Positions 52,492 through 60,786 of a stretch of 64,000 nt of DNA are shown in pieces; the first letter of the stretch is position 1; each line of letters starts with the position of its first letter. The stretch is from positions 1 through 64,000 of the forward strand of contig JAUWAY010000010.1 of the NCBI GenBank assembly GCA_030601845.1. Reading direction: 5' to 3'. The position numbers and the translations under genes are program-made. This stretch comes from Phycisphaerae bacterium. GTDB taxonomy: Bacteria > Planctomycetota > Phycisphaerae > Sedimentisphaerales > Anaerobacaceae. Below the pieces are notes generated by a model. It worked only from the letters and a program-made list of their open reading frames with translations, made no database searches and was not told the origin of the DNA.

Positions 52492-53511
52492 ATGGTGAAC
52501 ACAAACGATTATCTGTTAAGGGTTGCCGGCTTAAAGACCTACTTTCCCGTAAAGAAAGGTCTGCTGCAGCGAACCATCGGTTACGTCAAGGCGGTTGATG
52601 GGATAAGTTTTGGTATTCAAGCGGGGCAGACGCTCGGGCTGGTCGGAGAGAGCGGCTGTGGCAAGACGACCGTTGCCAGGAGCATAGTCCGGTTAGTACC
52701 GGCAACGGAAGGCAGTGTGGTTTTTGACCAGACAGATGTTTTGTCGGCTGACAGGGTCAAGTTGAGAGAGCTTCGCCGGCAGATTAGTCTTATTTTTCAG
52801 GACCCGTTCGGTTCGTTAAATCCAAGAATGACGGTTGGCAACATTATTGGCGAGTCGTTGAAGGTCCAAAAAAAAGCGGCCGGCAGTGAGCTGATTGAAC
52901 GGGTTACGGCATTACTTTCAAAGGTAGGGCTTTCGCCCGACCATATAAACCGCTATCCGCACGAGTTCTCAGGCGGTCAACGTCAGCGAATTAGCGTAGC
53001 GAGGGCGCTGGCACTGGAGCCGAAACTGGTCATTTGCGATGAGCCGGTCAGTGCTCTTGATGTTTCAATTCAATCACAGATTCTGAATTTGCTAAAAGAT
53101 TTACAGGACGAGTTTGGTCTCACTTTTCTGTTTATTGCACACGATTTGGCTGTTGTGGAGTTTTTCTGTGATATTGTGGCGGTTATGTATATGGGTAAGA
53201 TAGTGGAGCGGGCTGCGAAAGAAGAGCTGTATCGAAATCCTCTGCATCCGTATACGCGAGCGCTTATGTCATCGATTCCGCAGGTTGAGCGGGACCCCAG
53301 CCCGTCTCGGCGTGGGCGGAGAACCACGTTGGGCGGTGAGGTTCCAAGTGCATTGAACCCGCCTGCCGGCTGTGCTTTCCACCCAAGATGCCCTTTAGCG
53401 GAGGGGGTTTGCCTAAAGCAAATGCCGGTTTTGGAAGAAAAAGGCGATTATGAAGGGCATTTTGTTGCCTGCTGGAAATGCCAAAAAAAATTGATTATCG
53501 ATAATGGATAA
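52492..53511 (+). CDS. dppF: Oligopeptide ABC transporter ATPase (DppF-like)
   Basis: The 339-aa ATPase has the DppF start YLLRVAGLKTYFPVKKGLLQRTIGYVKAVDG, Walker A GESGCGKTT (about residues 52-60), IFQDPFGSLNPRMTVGNII, signature SGGQRQR (about 161-167), Walker B LVICDEPVSALDV and CAFHPRCPLA near the end. It starts at the ATG before VNTNDYLL; 32 upstream codons in frame are repeat-derived and rejected. No ribosome binding site is seen, so expression may depend on coupling. It ends the transporter operon. Confidence 0.92.
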   Translation: MVNTNDYLLRVAGLKTYFPVKKGLLQRTIGYVKAVDGISFGIQAGQTLGLVGESGCGKTTVARSIVRLVPATEGSVVFDQTDVLSADRVKLRELRRQISLIFQDPFGSLNPRMTVGNIIGESLKVQKKAAGSELIERVTALLSKVGLSPDHINRYPHEFSGGQRQRISVARALALEPKLVICDEPVSALDVSIQSQILNLLKDLQDEFGLTFLFIAHDLAVVEFFCDIVAVMYMGKIVERAAKEELYRNPLHPYTRALMSSIPQVERDPSPSRRGRRTTLGGEVPSALNPPAGCAFHPRCPLAEGVCLKQMPVLEEKGDYEGHFVACWKCQKKLIIDNG

Positions 53512-53624
53512 TTGCCTGTTGATAAACGAGCAAAAATGCGTGAAAATGAGGGAGAACTCGACTGAAGTTGCGGAGTTTGAGATAATTGGCTGGAATTTTG
53601 TTTTCGATTAAGGACAAGTTCGGT

Positions 53625-53990
53625 ATGGATAAGAAAACTTGTGTGGAAATAACCGGTGAGGGGAGTGCTGCGGTGGTGGCTTTCAAAGCCACTTCAATAA
53701 GTGATGTGGAAGGTATATCCGCTGCTTCCAAGCAGATAAAGGAATTTATTGAAGAGAATCATCCGAAGGGGATAATATTTGATTTCGAGCAGGTGAAATT
53801 TTTCTCTTCGCAGGTGTTGGGGCTGCTTTTGGATATCAGGGCCAAGTTGGAGACATCCAAGGGTGAGGTTGTTATAAGTGCGATAAATCCACAACTACAC
53901 AGGGTATTCAAGATAACCAATCTTGATAAGATTTTTAGATTTTTCCCGGACAAGGAAAGCGCCATCAAGGCGGTAGGCACAAGTGCCTAA
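53625..53990 (+). CDS. STAS-domain protein (anti-anti-sigma-like)
   Basis: The 121-aa protein has the STAS fold: CVEITGEGSAAVVAF, IIFDFEQVKFFSSQVLGLLLDIRAKLE (about residues 50-76) with the phosphorylatable Ser of the FFSSQ motif, and ISAINPQLHRVFKITNLDKIFRFF. Anti-anti-sigma factors of this type bind a kinase or anti-sigma factor. AGGAC lies about nine bases before the chosen ATG; a TTG at 53586 is an alternative. The TAA stop lies within a CTAAAGTG element. No partner kinase is nearby. Confidence 0.82.
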   Translation: MDKKTCVEITGEGSAAVVAFKATSISDVEGISAASKQIKEFIEENHPKGIIFDFEQVKFFSSQVLGLLLDIRAKLETSKGEVVISAINPQLHRVFKITNLDKIFRFFPDKESAIKAVGTSA

Positions 53991-54105
53991 AGTGAACTAA
54001 AGTTGTAAAAAAAGAATGTCCAATATCGAATAATGAATAGCGAACTTCGAAATTCAAAATTCCTTGTTCGATATTCATTATTTACTCTTTTTAACTTTAG
54101 GCACT
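53981..54105. repeat. CTAAAGTG MITE-like element, copy 3
   Basis: GTGCCTAAAGTGAACTAAAG on the left (including the STAS stop codon), AACTTTAGGCACT on the right, with an inner inverted pair built on AATATCGAATAATGAATA and CGATATTCATTATTTACTC. Confidence 0.65.
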
Positions 54106-54182
54106 ATAACGGTTTATACAATAAGAACTTATTGCTTTTCAATACAGTATAAGTAGCGTTGTAGTATTGAAAGGGTCAAGGT

Positions 54183-54635
54183 ATGTATATTGCGCCACAA
54201 TTTTCGATTTTTATGGTTAATAAGCCTGGGGTTTTGGCTCAGGTGCTCGGTGAATTTGCGCAGGCCAAGATTAACATCATAGCAATGACGATGATGGATT
54301 CGGTGGAACACGGCGTTATGAGGGTTGTTTTTGCTGCGCCGCAAAGGGCAAAAGAGATTCTATCAAGACTAAATATGCCGTATAACCAGACGGAGGTTTT
54401 GTGTGTGAACCTTGCCAATAAAGCCGGTGCACTTGCGGCGGTGGCGGAAAGATTAGCGAAGAACCATATAAATATTTCGTATGCCTATTGCACTGCGGGC
54501 GCCAAGGGCGGGCGAACGACCGGCGTTTTGAAAGTTGCCAATGTGAAAAAAGCGATGCGGGTCCTGGAGCAAGAGCATAAGAAGTATGGCAAGTCTCGGC
54601 CGGTTGTCAGACGCTCGCGGGCTTCGAGGAAATAG
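54183..54635 (+). CDS. Tandem ACT-domain regulator
   Basis: The 150-aa protein has two ACT domains: FSIFMVNKPGVLAQVLGEFAQAKINIIAMTMMDS (about residues 8-41) and VLCVNLANKAGALAAVAERLAKNHINISYAYCTA (about 72-105), ending in a basic tail (RPVVRRSRASRK) that could touch nucleic acid. ACT domains sense amino acids; stand-alone two-ACT proteins often regulate amino-acid metabolism. AGGG lies seven bases before the ATG. It is just upstream of the tRNA-Asp gene. Confidence 0.83.
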   Translation: MYIAPQFSIFMVNKPGVLAQVLGEFAQAKINIIAMTMMDSVEHGVMRVVFAAPQRAKEILSRLNMPYNQTEVLCVNLANKAGALAAVAERLAKNHINISYAYCTAGAKGGRTTGVLKVANVKKAMRVLEQEHKKYGKSRPVVRRSRASRK

Positions 54636-54695
54636 CTGTTAGGTACAAGGGTTACGCAGCTCTTGGGGGCCAAAAGCAATTGTTGCTAAAAACAG

Positions 54696-54725
54696 TTGAC
54701 ATAGTGGTTAACGTACTGTTATATT
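54696..54725 (+). promoter_or_regulatory. Promoter of tRNA-Asp
   Basis: TTGACA, 17 or 18 bases, then TATATT within a T-rich run. The start would lie about ten bases before the tRNA. Confidence 0.7.
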
Positions 54726-54741
54726 TTTTGATTGAAATGAC

Positions 54742-54815
54742 GGGGCCGTAGCTCAATTGGATAGAGCATCGGACTGTCGATCCGAAGGTTGAGGGTTCGA
54801 GTCCCTTCGGCCTCG
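54742..54815 (+). tRNA. tRNA-Asp (GTC)
   Basis: The 74 bases fold as a standard cloverleaf: acceptor GGGGCCG/CGGCCTC, D stem GCTC/GAGC, anticodon stem TCGGA/TCCGA with loop CTGTCGA (anticodon GTC at 34-36), T stem GAGGG/CCCTT with TTCGAGT, discriminator G. The CCA end is not encoded. Confidence 0.97.
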
Positions 54816-55286
54816 TTTCTTAACCTTATGGCTGACAAGCACTTATGCTTGTTAGTCTTTTTTATTGAACCCTCGAAAATCACGCTTGCACCATTACGAT
54901 GTTCCCTTCCCATCCCAGGAAAAAATATTTTTCAGTTGAATTATTACTTGAGGTGTGTTATATTGAATATTAAAGATTCGGTATTTGATGTTGGGTGCGT
55001 TGCCCGATATGTTCAAAATACCCGTGAACGTTTACTTATATTTTTTAGCAAAGTATTGTTGAGTCTGGTCTAAAAAGTCCAATTATATGAATTACAGCAA
55101 AATTAAGAGCCTCTATTGGCTCAAAAACGCTGATTTAAAGCGACAGTTTTGCCGTAAAACACTTTTTTAGAGCAAGACTCATGGTTAAAATAATGGAAAA
55201 AATGTAAAATTAACGGAACAGAAAGCTGGTTTTGTGCATCTTATAGATAGGTGGCGAAACACCGGTAGTAAGAAAGGGTTATTATT
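54816..55286. mobile_element. IS66-family end remnant A and the prepilin leader
   Basis: Bases 54917-55035 match the outer 120 bases of the IS66-like copies at 60550-60731 and 63464-63690, with a ten- to twelve-base deletion. The outermost bases read GTAAACGTTCACGGG on the other strand, as expected for an IS66 end (5'-GTAA). Bases 55036-55286 hold no gene; a GAGCC/GGCTC hairpin is at about 55111-55127. Confidence 0.7.
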
Positions 55287-56105
55287 ATACACAAACGAAG
55301 TGGGTTTACGTTAATAGAACTTTTGGTGGTAATTGCTATCATTGCGTTATTGATGGCGATACTGCTGCCGGTATTGGGACGTGCAAAGGGACAGGCAAAG
55401 GCAGTTGTTTGCCAGTCGAACCTGAGACAATGGGGCATCATCTTTTCGATGTATACGATCGATAACAACGGCTCTTTCCCCATTGGTGATCAAGGCCGTC
55501 ATGATCCGAAGGGGCTGTGGATGTATGTGCTACGGCCGTACTACAGTGACGGAAAGCTACGGCTCTGCCCAATGGCCACGAAACCTCGGAAGAAGGGAGC
55601 TCATCAACCGTTTGCAGCCTGGGGGCCCATCTCCGGCTGGATGCCCGGACACCCCGACTGCTGGCCTGCTGAGCCCGACACTCCAGAGGCTAATTACCTC
55701 AGCTATGGGCTGAATGACTGGACTCGCAATGATCCACGGACGGCTCTTGGTGGACCGCTTGGAGAAAGACTTCCCTTGCTCTGGAGGACTGCCGATGTTA
55801 GAGGGGCAGGTACTATACCGTTGCTTTTGGATAGCTCCTTTTTCGGGTCCGATCCATACCACACCGATGAACCTCCGGAATATGATGGTGATGTGGTGGT
55901 GGAATTCAATAAAAATGAAATGAAGCGTTTCTGCCTCAACCGACACCAAAATGGGATGATAAACGGCGTTTTTGTAAATTGGTCTGTCAGAAAGATTGGG
56001 CTTAAAGAGTTGTGGAAGCTGAAGTGGCATCGAAAGTTCGACATGAACGGCGGGCCAACGCAGAATGAGTGGCCGGATTGGATGAAAGGATTTAAAGACT
56101 ACTAA
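55287..56105 (+). CDS. DUF1559-like prepilin with non-canonical start
   Basis: The protein (272 aa) has a type IV prepilin N-terminus: HKRSGFTLIELLVVIAIIALLMAILLP, with cleavage after the Gly, followed by RAKGQAKAVVCQSNLRQWGIIFSMY and a C-terminal domain ending with the H-x-x-G-type HQNGMINGVFVNWSVRKI common in planctomycete prepilins. It would be a minor pseudopilin or surface appendage subunit. No ATG, GTG or TTG occurs in the right place: AAAGGG is followed seven bases later by ATA at 55287. Either AUA is used or the start codon has mutated. It ends just before a good terminator. Confidence 0.75.
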   Translation: MHKRSGFTLIELLVVIAIIALLMAILLPVLGRAKGQAKAVVCQSNLRQWGIIFSMYTIDNNGSFPIGDQGRHDPKGLWMYVLRPYYSDGKLRLCPMATKPRKKGAHQPFAAWGPISGWMPGHPDCWPAEPDTPEANYLSYGLNDWTRNDPRTALGGPLGERLPLLWRTADVRGAGTIPLLLDSSFFGSDPYHTDEPPEYDGDVVVEFNKNEMKRFCLNRHQNGMINGVFVNWSVRKIGLKELWKLKWHRKFDMNGGPTQNEWPDWMKGFKDY

Positions 56106-56124
56106 AAAATTAACCGCTGCACAG

Positions 56125-56155
56125 AAAAGGTCAGCTTTCTAAGCCGGCCTTTTTT
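56125..56155 (+). terminator. Intrinsic terminator after the prepilin gene
   Basis: AAAAGGTCAGCT, loop TTCTA, AGCCGGCCTTTT, followed by more T. One mismatch and one G-T pair in the stem. Confidence 0.75.
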
Positions 56156-56334
56156 ATTGGTTCACGGTTGAGAGCAAATCGTTATTTGCTAATAGATAAT
56201 CGCGGTTGCCTCTTCAATCTCCTTGATGACCTTAGTGGCCTACAAAACAAAAATTCCTGCCGACCAGCCTCCCCCGGCGCAATACGCATCCCTGGCCTCG
56301 AGCGAAGCGAAGGCACGCAATACGAAATACAACC

Positions 56335-56367
56335 GGGGCCTATACTGAACTAATCAGTATAGGCCCC
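56335..56367. repeat. Perfect 14-bp hairpin between convergent genes
   Basis: GGGGCCTATACTGA, loop ACTAA, TCAGTATAGGCCCC. Neither strand has a T-run after it, so it is not a standard intrinsic terminator, though it might stop transcription or protect 3' ends. Confidence 0.6.
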
Positions 56368-56423
56368 AAAAACTAATACAGGATATTGGGCTAACAAATA
56401 TTTAGCCTTGTATCAACGGCCGA

Positions 56424-59201
56424 CTACGGCCACAGTATTGGCCCCTCAAGCCACATACCTGCCATGACCGCATAGTCCCTGAAGTTGATACACCTATCGC
56501 CCTGCGGCTCTTCATCGTATATATTAGCGGCAGAGAGCACCGGGTGATAAAACTCATACGTGCTGGAATTCTTCGCAGTAAGGCCGGAGACCTCGTCGAA
56601 CTTGTAATGGAGTAACAGAAGATTATCGTCAGGGGCTACCCCACCATCCTCAGCCAGGTACTCAATCTCGTTCGCTGACAGAGCATAGTCGTAGATACGG
56701 AACTCATCATAGAGCGCATCCAGGAAGCCACTATCACCATCACTAAAGCTGCCTAAATTTACACCTGATGCGCCACCGGAGTGCCTCGGCTGGCCAGGCA
56801 GCTGGTCTATCAACACACCATCACCGTAAAACTCACCGGTGCACGTGTTACCGGCGGTATCACGTATCACAAAAGCCAGGTGGTGCCACTCGTCTGTCGC
56901 TATCGCAAAGTCTGCAAGGTAGTCTTCTACAAAGCGTACCCTTACTGCCTGTTTCCTTGTCCGGAGATATATACGGTAGGGGGTATCGCCGGCATTCTGG
57001 AAACAAAAGACATACGGGTAGGCGCTATCAGGTAAGTCTCTTATGTTTACCCACAGTGAGATTGTTCTGTCGTGGAAATCGCTCAACTCGCTATCATTAA
57101 TATCGACCCAGTCGTTGGTGCCGTCAAACTGCAGGCACCGGCTGCGACACGGGTCGTCCACCCACTGCGAATTATTATCCGGGAAGTTCTCCAACACACC
57201 GTCGCCGCCAACGCTGTTATAATCGCTATCGAGCCAGTCGTCTGTCATTATATTAACGTCTTCATAGTCGGTAACGCAATCACCGGTGATATCGCCTGCA
57301 ACATACTCAGTAAGGCATCTGGACGGATACAGCCTGATATTGTCAATGTACACATCACCGTAACCGACGCCGTAAAAAGCGCCTCTCTCGCCGATGCCGA
57401 TAGTAACCTTCCTGATTTTGGCTAAGTTCACATTGTTGGCGTCGGCAAAGTCCTGCAGGGCAATATCACAGCTCTGCCAGAGCTCCTCTAACAGGTCATT
57501 CGGGTCGCCGTATGTTACCACTGCACTTTTGCCGGCCGCATCTTTAAGAACTACATACAGAGTATCATCTTCACCAACAGTATTGTCAGCTTTGCCGTGG
57601 AAGCGCAGCTGCAATGCTTTAACACCGCCTGCAGTCCAATTCTGGTCGCTGACATAGCTGCGGTCGGTTTCAGAGTAACCATAGTCTAAATTGTTGTAAG
57701 AAATCCGCATCGATTGAGCGCCCTCTTGTACGATGCTGGTCTCGAGGTAAACGGACGCCCCTGTGCCGTTGACATAGTTGTCCACCCACGTGTCCTCTAT
57801 CAGGTTGTCAGTCTCGTTGTAGGACTCAAAATCTTCCACGGGAAGATTGTCTGCCACCGTAAACGCCCAGACATCGCCTTTCCACAAATATGGGGTGCAG
57901 GCATCATTGGCCTCATCAATCCGCCAGTAATAAGTCGTATCTAATTCGACCTCTATGGGACCATAGCTGTTAGATTCCTGGTTTTCACTGTAATACAGCA
58001 GGCCAGGGTGATTAGCTCTGTTGGCATCATTCACATCGTCTTCATCGGTGCCGAAGTACACATCGTGCGAAGCCCAATATCTCCCCGGTGACCAGCTAAG
58101 AGTAGGACCAGGTGTCCACTCCACTGTTACCCCATCACTCGGGCTGGGGTTCCAGGCAAGGTTCGGAACGCGCATACTGGCTGTTACCGTGGTCTCAGTG
58201 ATATCACCTCCAACATAGATTACGTCCACTTGATATGCGTCATCGCCGCCGTAGGCAGTAATCCAGCCATTGCCGATATACTCATATATTGGCAATGTTT
58301 CATTGCCTTGTAATACCATCGTACCTTCTGTGATATCCATTGTGGTACCATCATACATAATGAGCTGGCCGGCGTTAATAGTTCCACCATGCAGGTCTAT
58401 GTGAGCGGTACCACCATCTTCCCCCATTTTGATTGCGTCAACAACATTGACATCGCCGCCGGTCATTGTGAGAGTACCTGTACCTCTCTTCGCAATCTCA
58501 AAGTCCTCTCCGCTGGCTGGGGCTCCGATATTTATAGTTCCATTAGATAGATACAGCCAACCATTACCACTGCTCTCTTTCGCCAATTCGAGTTTCGAAG
58601 ACATGCTAATCTCACCGCCGGTCATATTGAGAGTACCGTTGCCGTTCTTGCCGATGTGCAATCGATTTGATAAATTACAAGTACCGCCGGCCATATTAAA
58701 AGTGCCGTTGCTGTACGCCTTATCTGCTACGCTAATGTTGGCAGCGTTAAACTCACCGCCGGTCATATTGAGAGTACCATCACCATTATACCCAATAAAC
58801 AGTCCTGGGCTATTTACGGTGCCGTCACTCATATTAAAAATGCCGTTGGCGAGCCCATCATCTCCTATGCGAAAATCTACAGTGCCTACCGTAAGGCTGC
58901 CTCCAGTCATATCCATGTAGCAAGGCCCAGTGTCGAAGCCAATGCTCAGTTTATAGCAGTTCGCATCCACAACAGTGGGGTCAATCAAGCAATTTGCGTC
59001 TGAGACAAAGTTAATGCCGACCTTCTTACCACTAGCGCTGTCAGGCACTTCATCGGGATACCAGTTTTCTGGCGTGCTCCAGAGATGGCCGTCGCCACTA
59101 TCGTCCCACAGGATATCACACGGCGGCGGCTGTGCCGAGGCATTGCTGACCAGACCCAGTACTAAAACAAAAGACATTAAAAAAATCAGTTTTTTACACA
59201 T
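56424..59201 (-). CDS. Large secreted protein: solenoid repeats, LamG and split dockerin-like repeats
   Basis: The 925-aa protein has a signal peptide (about 1-23) after an ideal AAGGAGG. Then come about ten units of GNGTLNMTGGExNxxN (about 90-330), a solenoid of the autotransporter-associated type, a CBM/jelly-roll-like region with DFESYNET and YWRIDEAN (about 350-640), a first dockerin-like repeat GDITGDCVTDYEDVNIMTDDWL (about 645-666), a LamG domain with LQFDGTNDWVDINDSELSDFHDRTISLWVN (about 700-870), and a second dockerin half, CINFRDYAVMAGMWL, at the very end. It probably binds polysaccharide outside the cell. LamG appears to lie between the two halves of the dockerin-like unit. Confidence 0.85.
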   Translation of the reverse strand: MCKKLIFLMSFVLVLGLVSNASAQPPPCDILWDDSGDGHLWSTPENWYPDEVPDSASGKKVGINFVSDANCLIDPTVVDANCYKLSIGFDTGPCYMDMTGGSLTVGTVDFRIGDDGLANGIFNMSDGTVNSPGLFIGYNGDGTLNMTGGEFNAANISVADKAYSNGTFNMAGGTCNLSNRLHIGKNGNGTLNMTGGEISMSSKLELAKESSGNGWLYLSNGTINIGAPASGEDFEIAKRGTGTLTMTGGDVNVVDAIKMGEDGGTAHIDLHGGTINAGQLIMYDGTTMDITEGTMVLQGNETLPIYEYIGNGWITAYGGDDAYQVDVIYVGGDITETTVTASMRVPNLAWNPSPSDGVTVEWTPGPTLSWSPGRYWASHDVYFGTDEDDVNDANRANHPGLLYYSENQESNSYGPIEVELDTTYYWRIDEANDACTPYLWKGDVWAFTVADNLPVEDFESYNETDNLIEDTWVDNYVNGTGASVYLETSIVQEGAQSMRISYNNLDYGYSETDRSYVSDQNWTAGGVKALQLRFHGKADNTVGEDDTLYVVLKDAAGKSAVVTYGDPNDLLEELWQSCDIALQDFADANNVNLAKIRKVTIGIGERGAFYGVGYGDVYIDNIRLYPSRCLTEYVAGDITGDCVTDYEDVNIMTDDWLDSDYNSVGGDGVLENFPDNNSQWVDDPCRSRCLQFDGTNDWVDINDSELSDFHDRTISLWVNIRDLPDSAYPYVFCFQNAGDTPYRIYLRTRKQAVRVRFVEDYLADFAIATDEWHHLAFVIRDTAGNTCTGEFYGDGVLIDQLPGQPRHSGGASGVNLGSFSDGDSGFLDALYDEFRIYDYALSANEIEYLAEDGGVAPDDNLLLLHYKFDEVSGLTAKNSSTYEFYHPVLSAANIYDEEPQGDRCINFRDYAVMAGMWLEGPILWP

Positions 59202-59741
59202 AATAATTCCTCCTTACAGAATCTAAAACTATAAACATTTTTCTTTTGTTACAAGCCAAAACGCCGATTGTTCTCAACAAGCATCGATAAGAATAAACCC
59301 TAAATCCTAATATCTAAATCCTAAACAAATCCAAATTACCAAAATCCAAAACGTTTTGGTCATTTGAACATTTGAATTTCGATATTGTTTAGGATTTAGT
59401 GCTTAGTGCTTCTCATTCTTTCGCGCCTTTCTCAAACAACTTCCAACAAAACCAACAGAAAAAATCTTTCTCAATTCTGTGCCTTGCACCTTGCTCAAAC
59501 TGTCCCGAAAAGCTGTAAAGATTCCGCAGACCAGAAAGCCAAAATTCACAGATTTCACTAATTTATTTATACCAGATTAGCTGCATTCGTGTCAAGAAGA
59601 TTTTTTGGACATTTTTAGCAGGATTATGTGCATTTTTCGACAATATTATGATTATGCAAAACGCGTAACTTATGTATTTGCAAGCTCTTACACATTATTC
59701 AGTGGAGGAAAATTTACCCAAAAATCCCGCTGCAGCAACTA
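59202..59741. repeat. Intergenic, with TAAATCCTAA word repeats
   Basis: About 540 bases upstream of the LamG gene. Bases about 59299-59410 contain AATCCTAATATCTAAATCC-like words and the hairpin-like TTTAGGATTTAG reverse. The rest up to the IS66 remnant is AT-rich without a recognisable gene. Confidence 0.5.
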
Positions 59742-60549
59742 TTATTCCATCTTTACAACGACCCATCTTGCTTCAGATGGCAAACGCTCAAGAAGTTCGT
59801 TATGCGCTTGTTCAAGGGCATCCCTTGCCTTTTGTACAAGCTTGCTCAATTGGCCTCGAGAGATAGTAAGCCCGACAACATCACGCAAAAACCTGCGAAT
59901 AGTCGAGAACGAGGCATGGCAGGGACCTTTCATATAAGCTACCAGTGCAGTGAGCCGAGGCCCAATCAGTTGGCCTTTTTCTACCTCAGCCGGCAGCGCA
60001 GCGTAGTGAAACTTCCGGCAATGTTCGCACCAATAGCAAAAGCTGGTGCGTTGTTCGATATTGATAGGGTTTTCAACGATTTCAACCTGTTGAACCCCGC
60101 TTGCTTGTTTTGCACAAGCAAAACAGCAGGGTAGCCTTTTTTACGAGTTTAAGAACGCCGCCGCAGTCGGGGCAAACACTGAGAGTGTGTTCGTAAAAGC
60201 TGTTAATTTGTTCATGCGAAAAAGGCATTCGTTCGTGTTTGGGATGTCCAGGCTGAGCGTCCTTTTTACGCGAACTTTTATTTCTTATTTTTCGTGGTGG
60301 TTTGACTATATCGGATGATGGCGGCTTAGAAGAGTTGGAGGAATTCTTCGAGAGTTTAGCTATCTTGTCGGTGAGTTTGATTACTTGTTCAGCAAGCTCA
60401 GCGTTTTTCTTGACAAGAGCCTCGTTGGCCTTGACAAGTTCAGCAACTTGCTTTTCCAAAGTGGCGATTCGCTCATTCCGTTGTCTCAATTGAGCTTCAA
60501 GTTCGGCAATTCGCCGTTTATAAATTTGTTCGCAAGTAGAAGTTACCAT
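59742..60549 (-). pseudogene. IS66-family transposase, frameshifted and truncated
   Basis: Frame one (60549 to 60082) holds the IS66 N-terminus: a coiled coil (RIAELEAQLRQRNERIATLEKQVAELVKA), LSKNSSNSSKPPSSD, and zinc finger SVCPDCGGVLK. Frame two (about 60100 to 59742) continues with VEIVENPINIEQRTSFCYWCEHCRKFHYAALPAEV, MKGPCHASFSTIRRFLRDVVGLTISRGQLSKLVQKARDALEQAH and ends at EARWVVVKME, before the DDE triad is complete. The frame is lost where a palindromic hairpin (60095-60131) is inserted. The catalytic part is missing, so the element is dead. Confidence 0.85.
60095..60131. repeat. Palindrome interrupting the IS66 transposase
   Basis: CCCCGCTTGCTTGTTTTGC, loop ACAA, GCAAAACAGCAGGG. It falls exactly where the transposase changes frame. 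Its GTTTTGC core resembles those in the palindrome clusters at 21726-21801 and 30080-30110. Confidence 0.55.
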
Positions 60550-60731
60550 TTGTCCTCAAGCTGTTTTGTACAGATATTATTGGTCGAGAGAGGCCTTCCG
60601 CTTGAAAAAAACATTTTTCAGTTGAATTATCACTTGAGGTATGTTATTATAAAGTGGATTGAATATTAAAGATTCGGTATTTGATGTTGGGTGCGTTGCC
60701 CGATATGTTCAAAATACCCGTGAACGGTTAC
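60550..60731. mobile_element. IS66-family terminal region, copy B
   Basis: The untranslated end of the element that carries the broken transposase. It ends (read inward on the minus strand) with GTAACCGTTCACGGGTATT, an IS66-like terminus beginning GTAA. Confidence 0.75.
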
Positions 60732-60786
60732 GAATTTAGTAGAATATCGTGTATCATATCTTGGGTGAAAAAAGGAGGTAAAGACG

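Noticed and set aside
53283-53340. Possible palindromic insertion in dppF
   Set aside because: The encoded segment fits the normal DppF spacing before the PPAGC motif, and arms are poor.
56335-56367. Intrinsic terminator
   Set aside because: The stem is perfect but no T-run follows on either strand.
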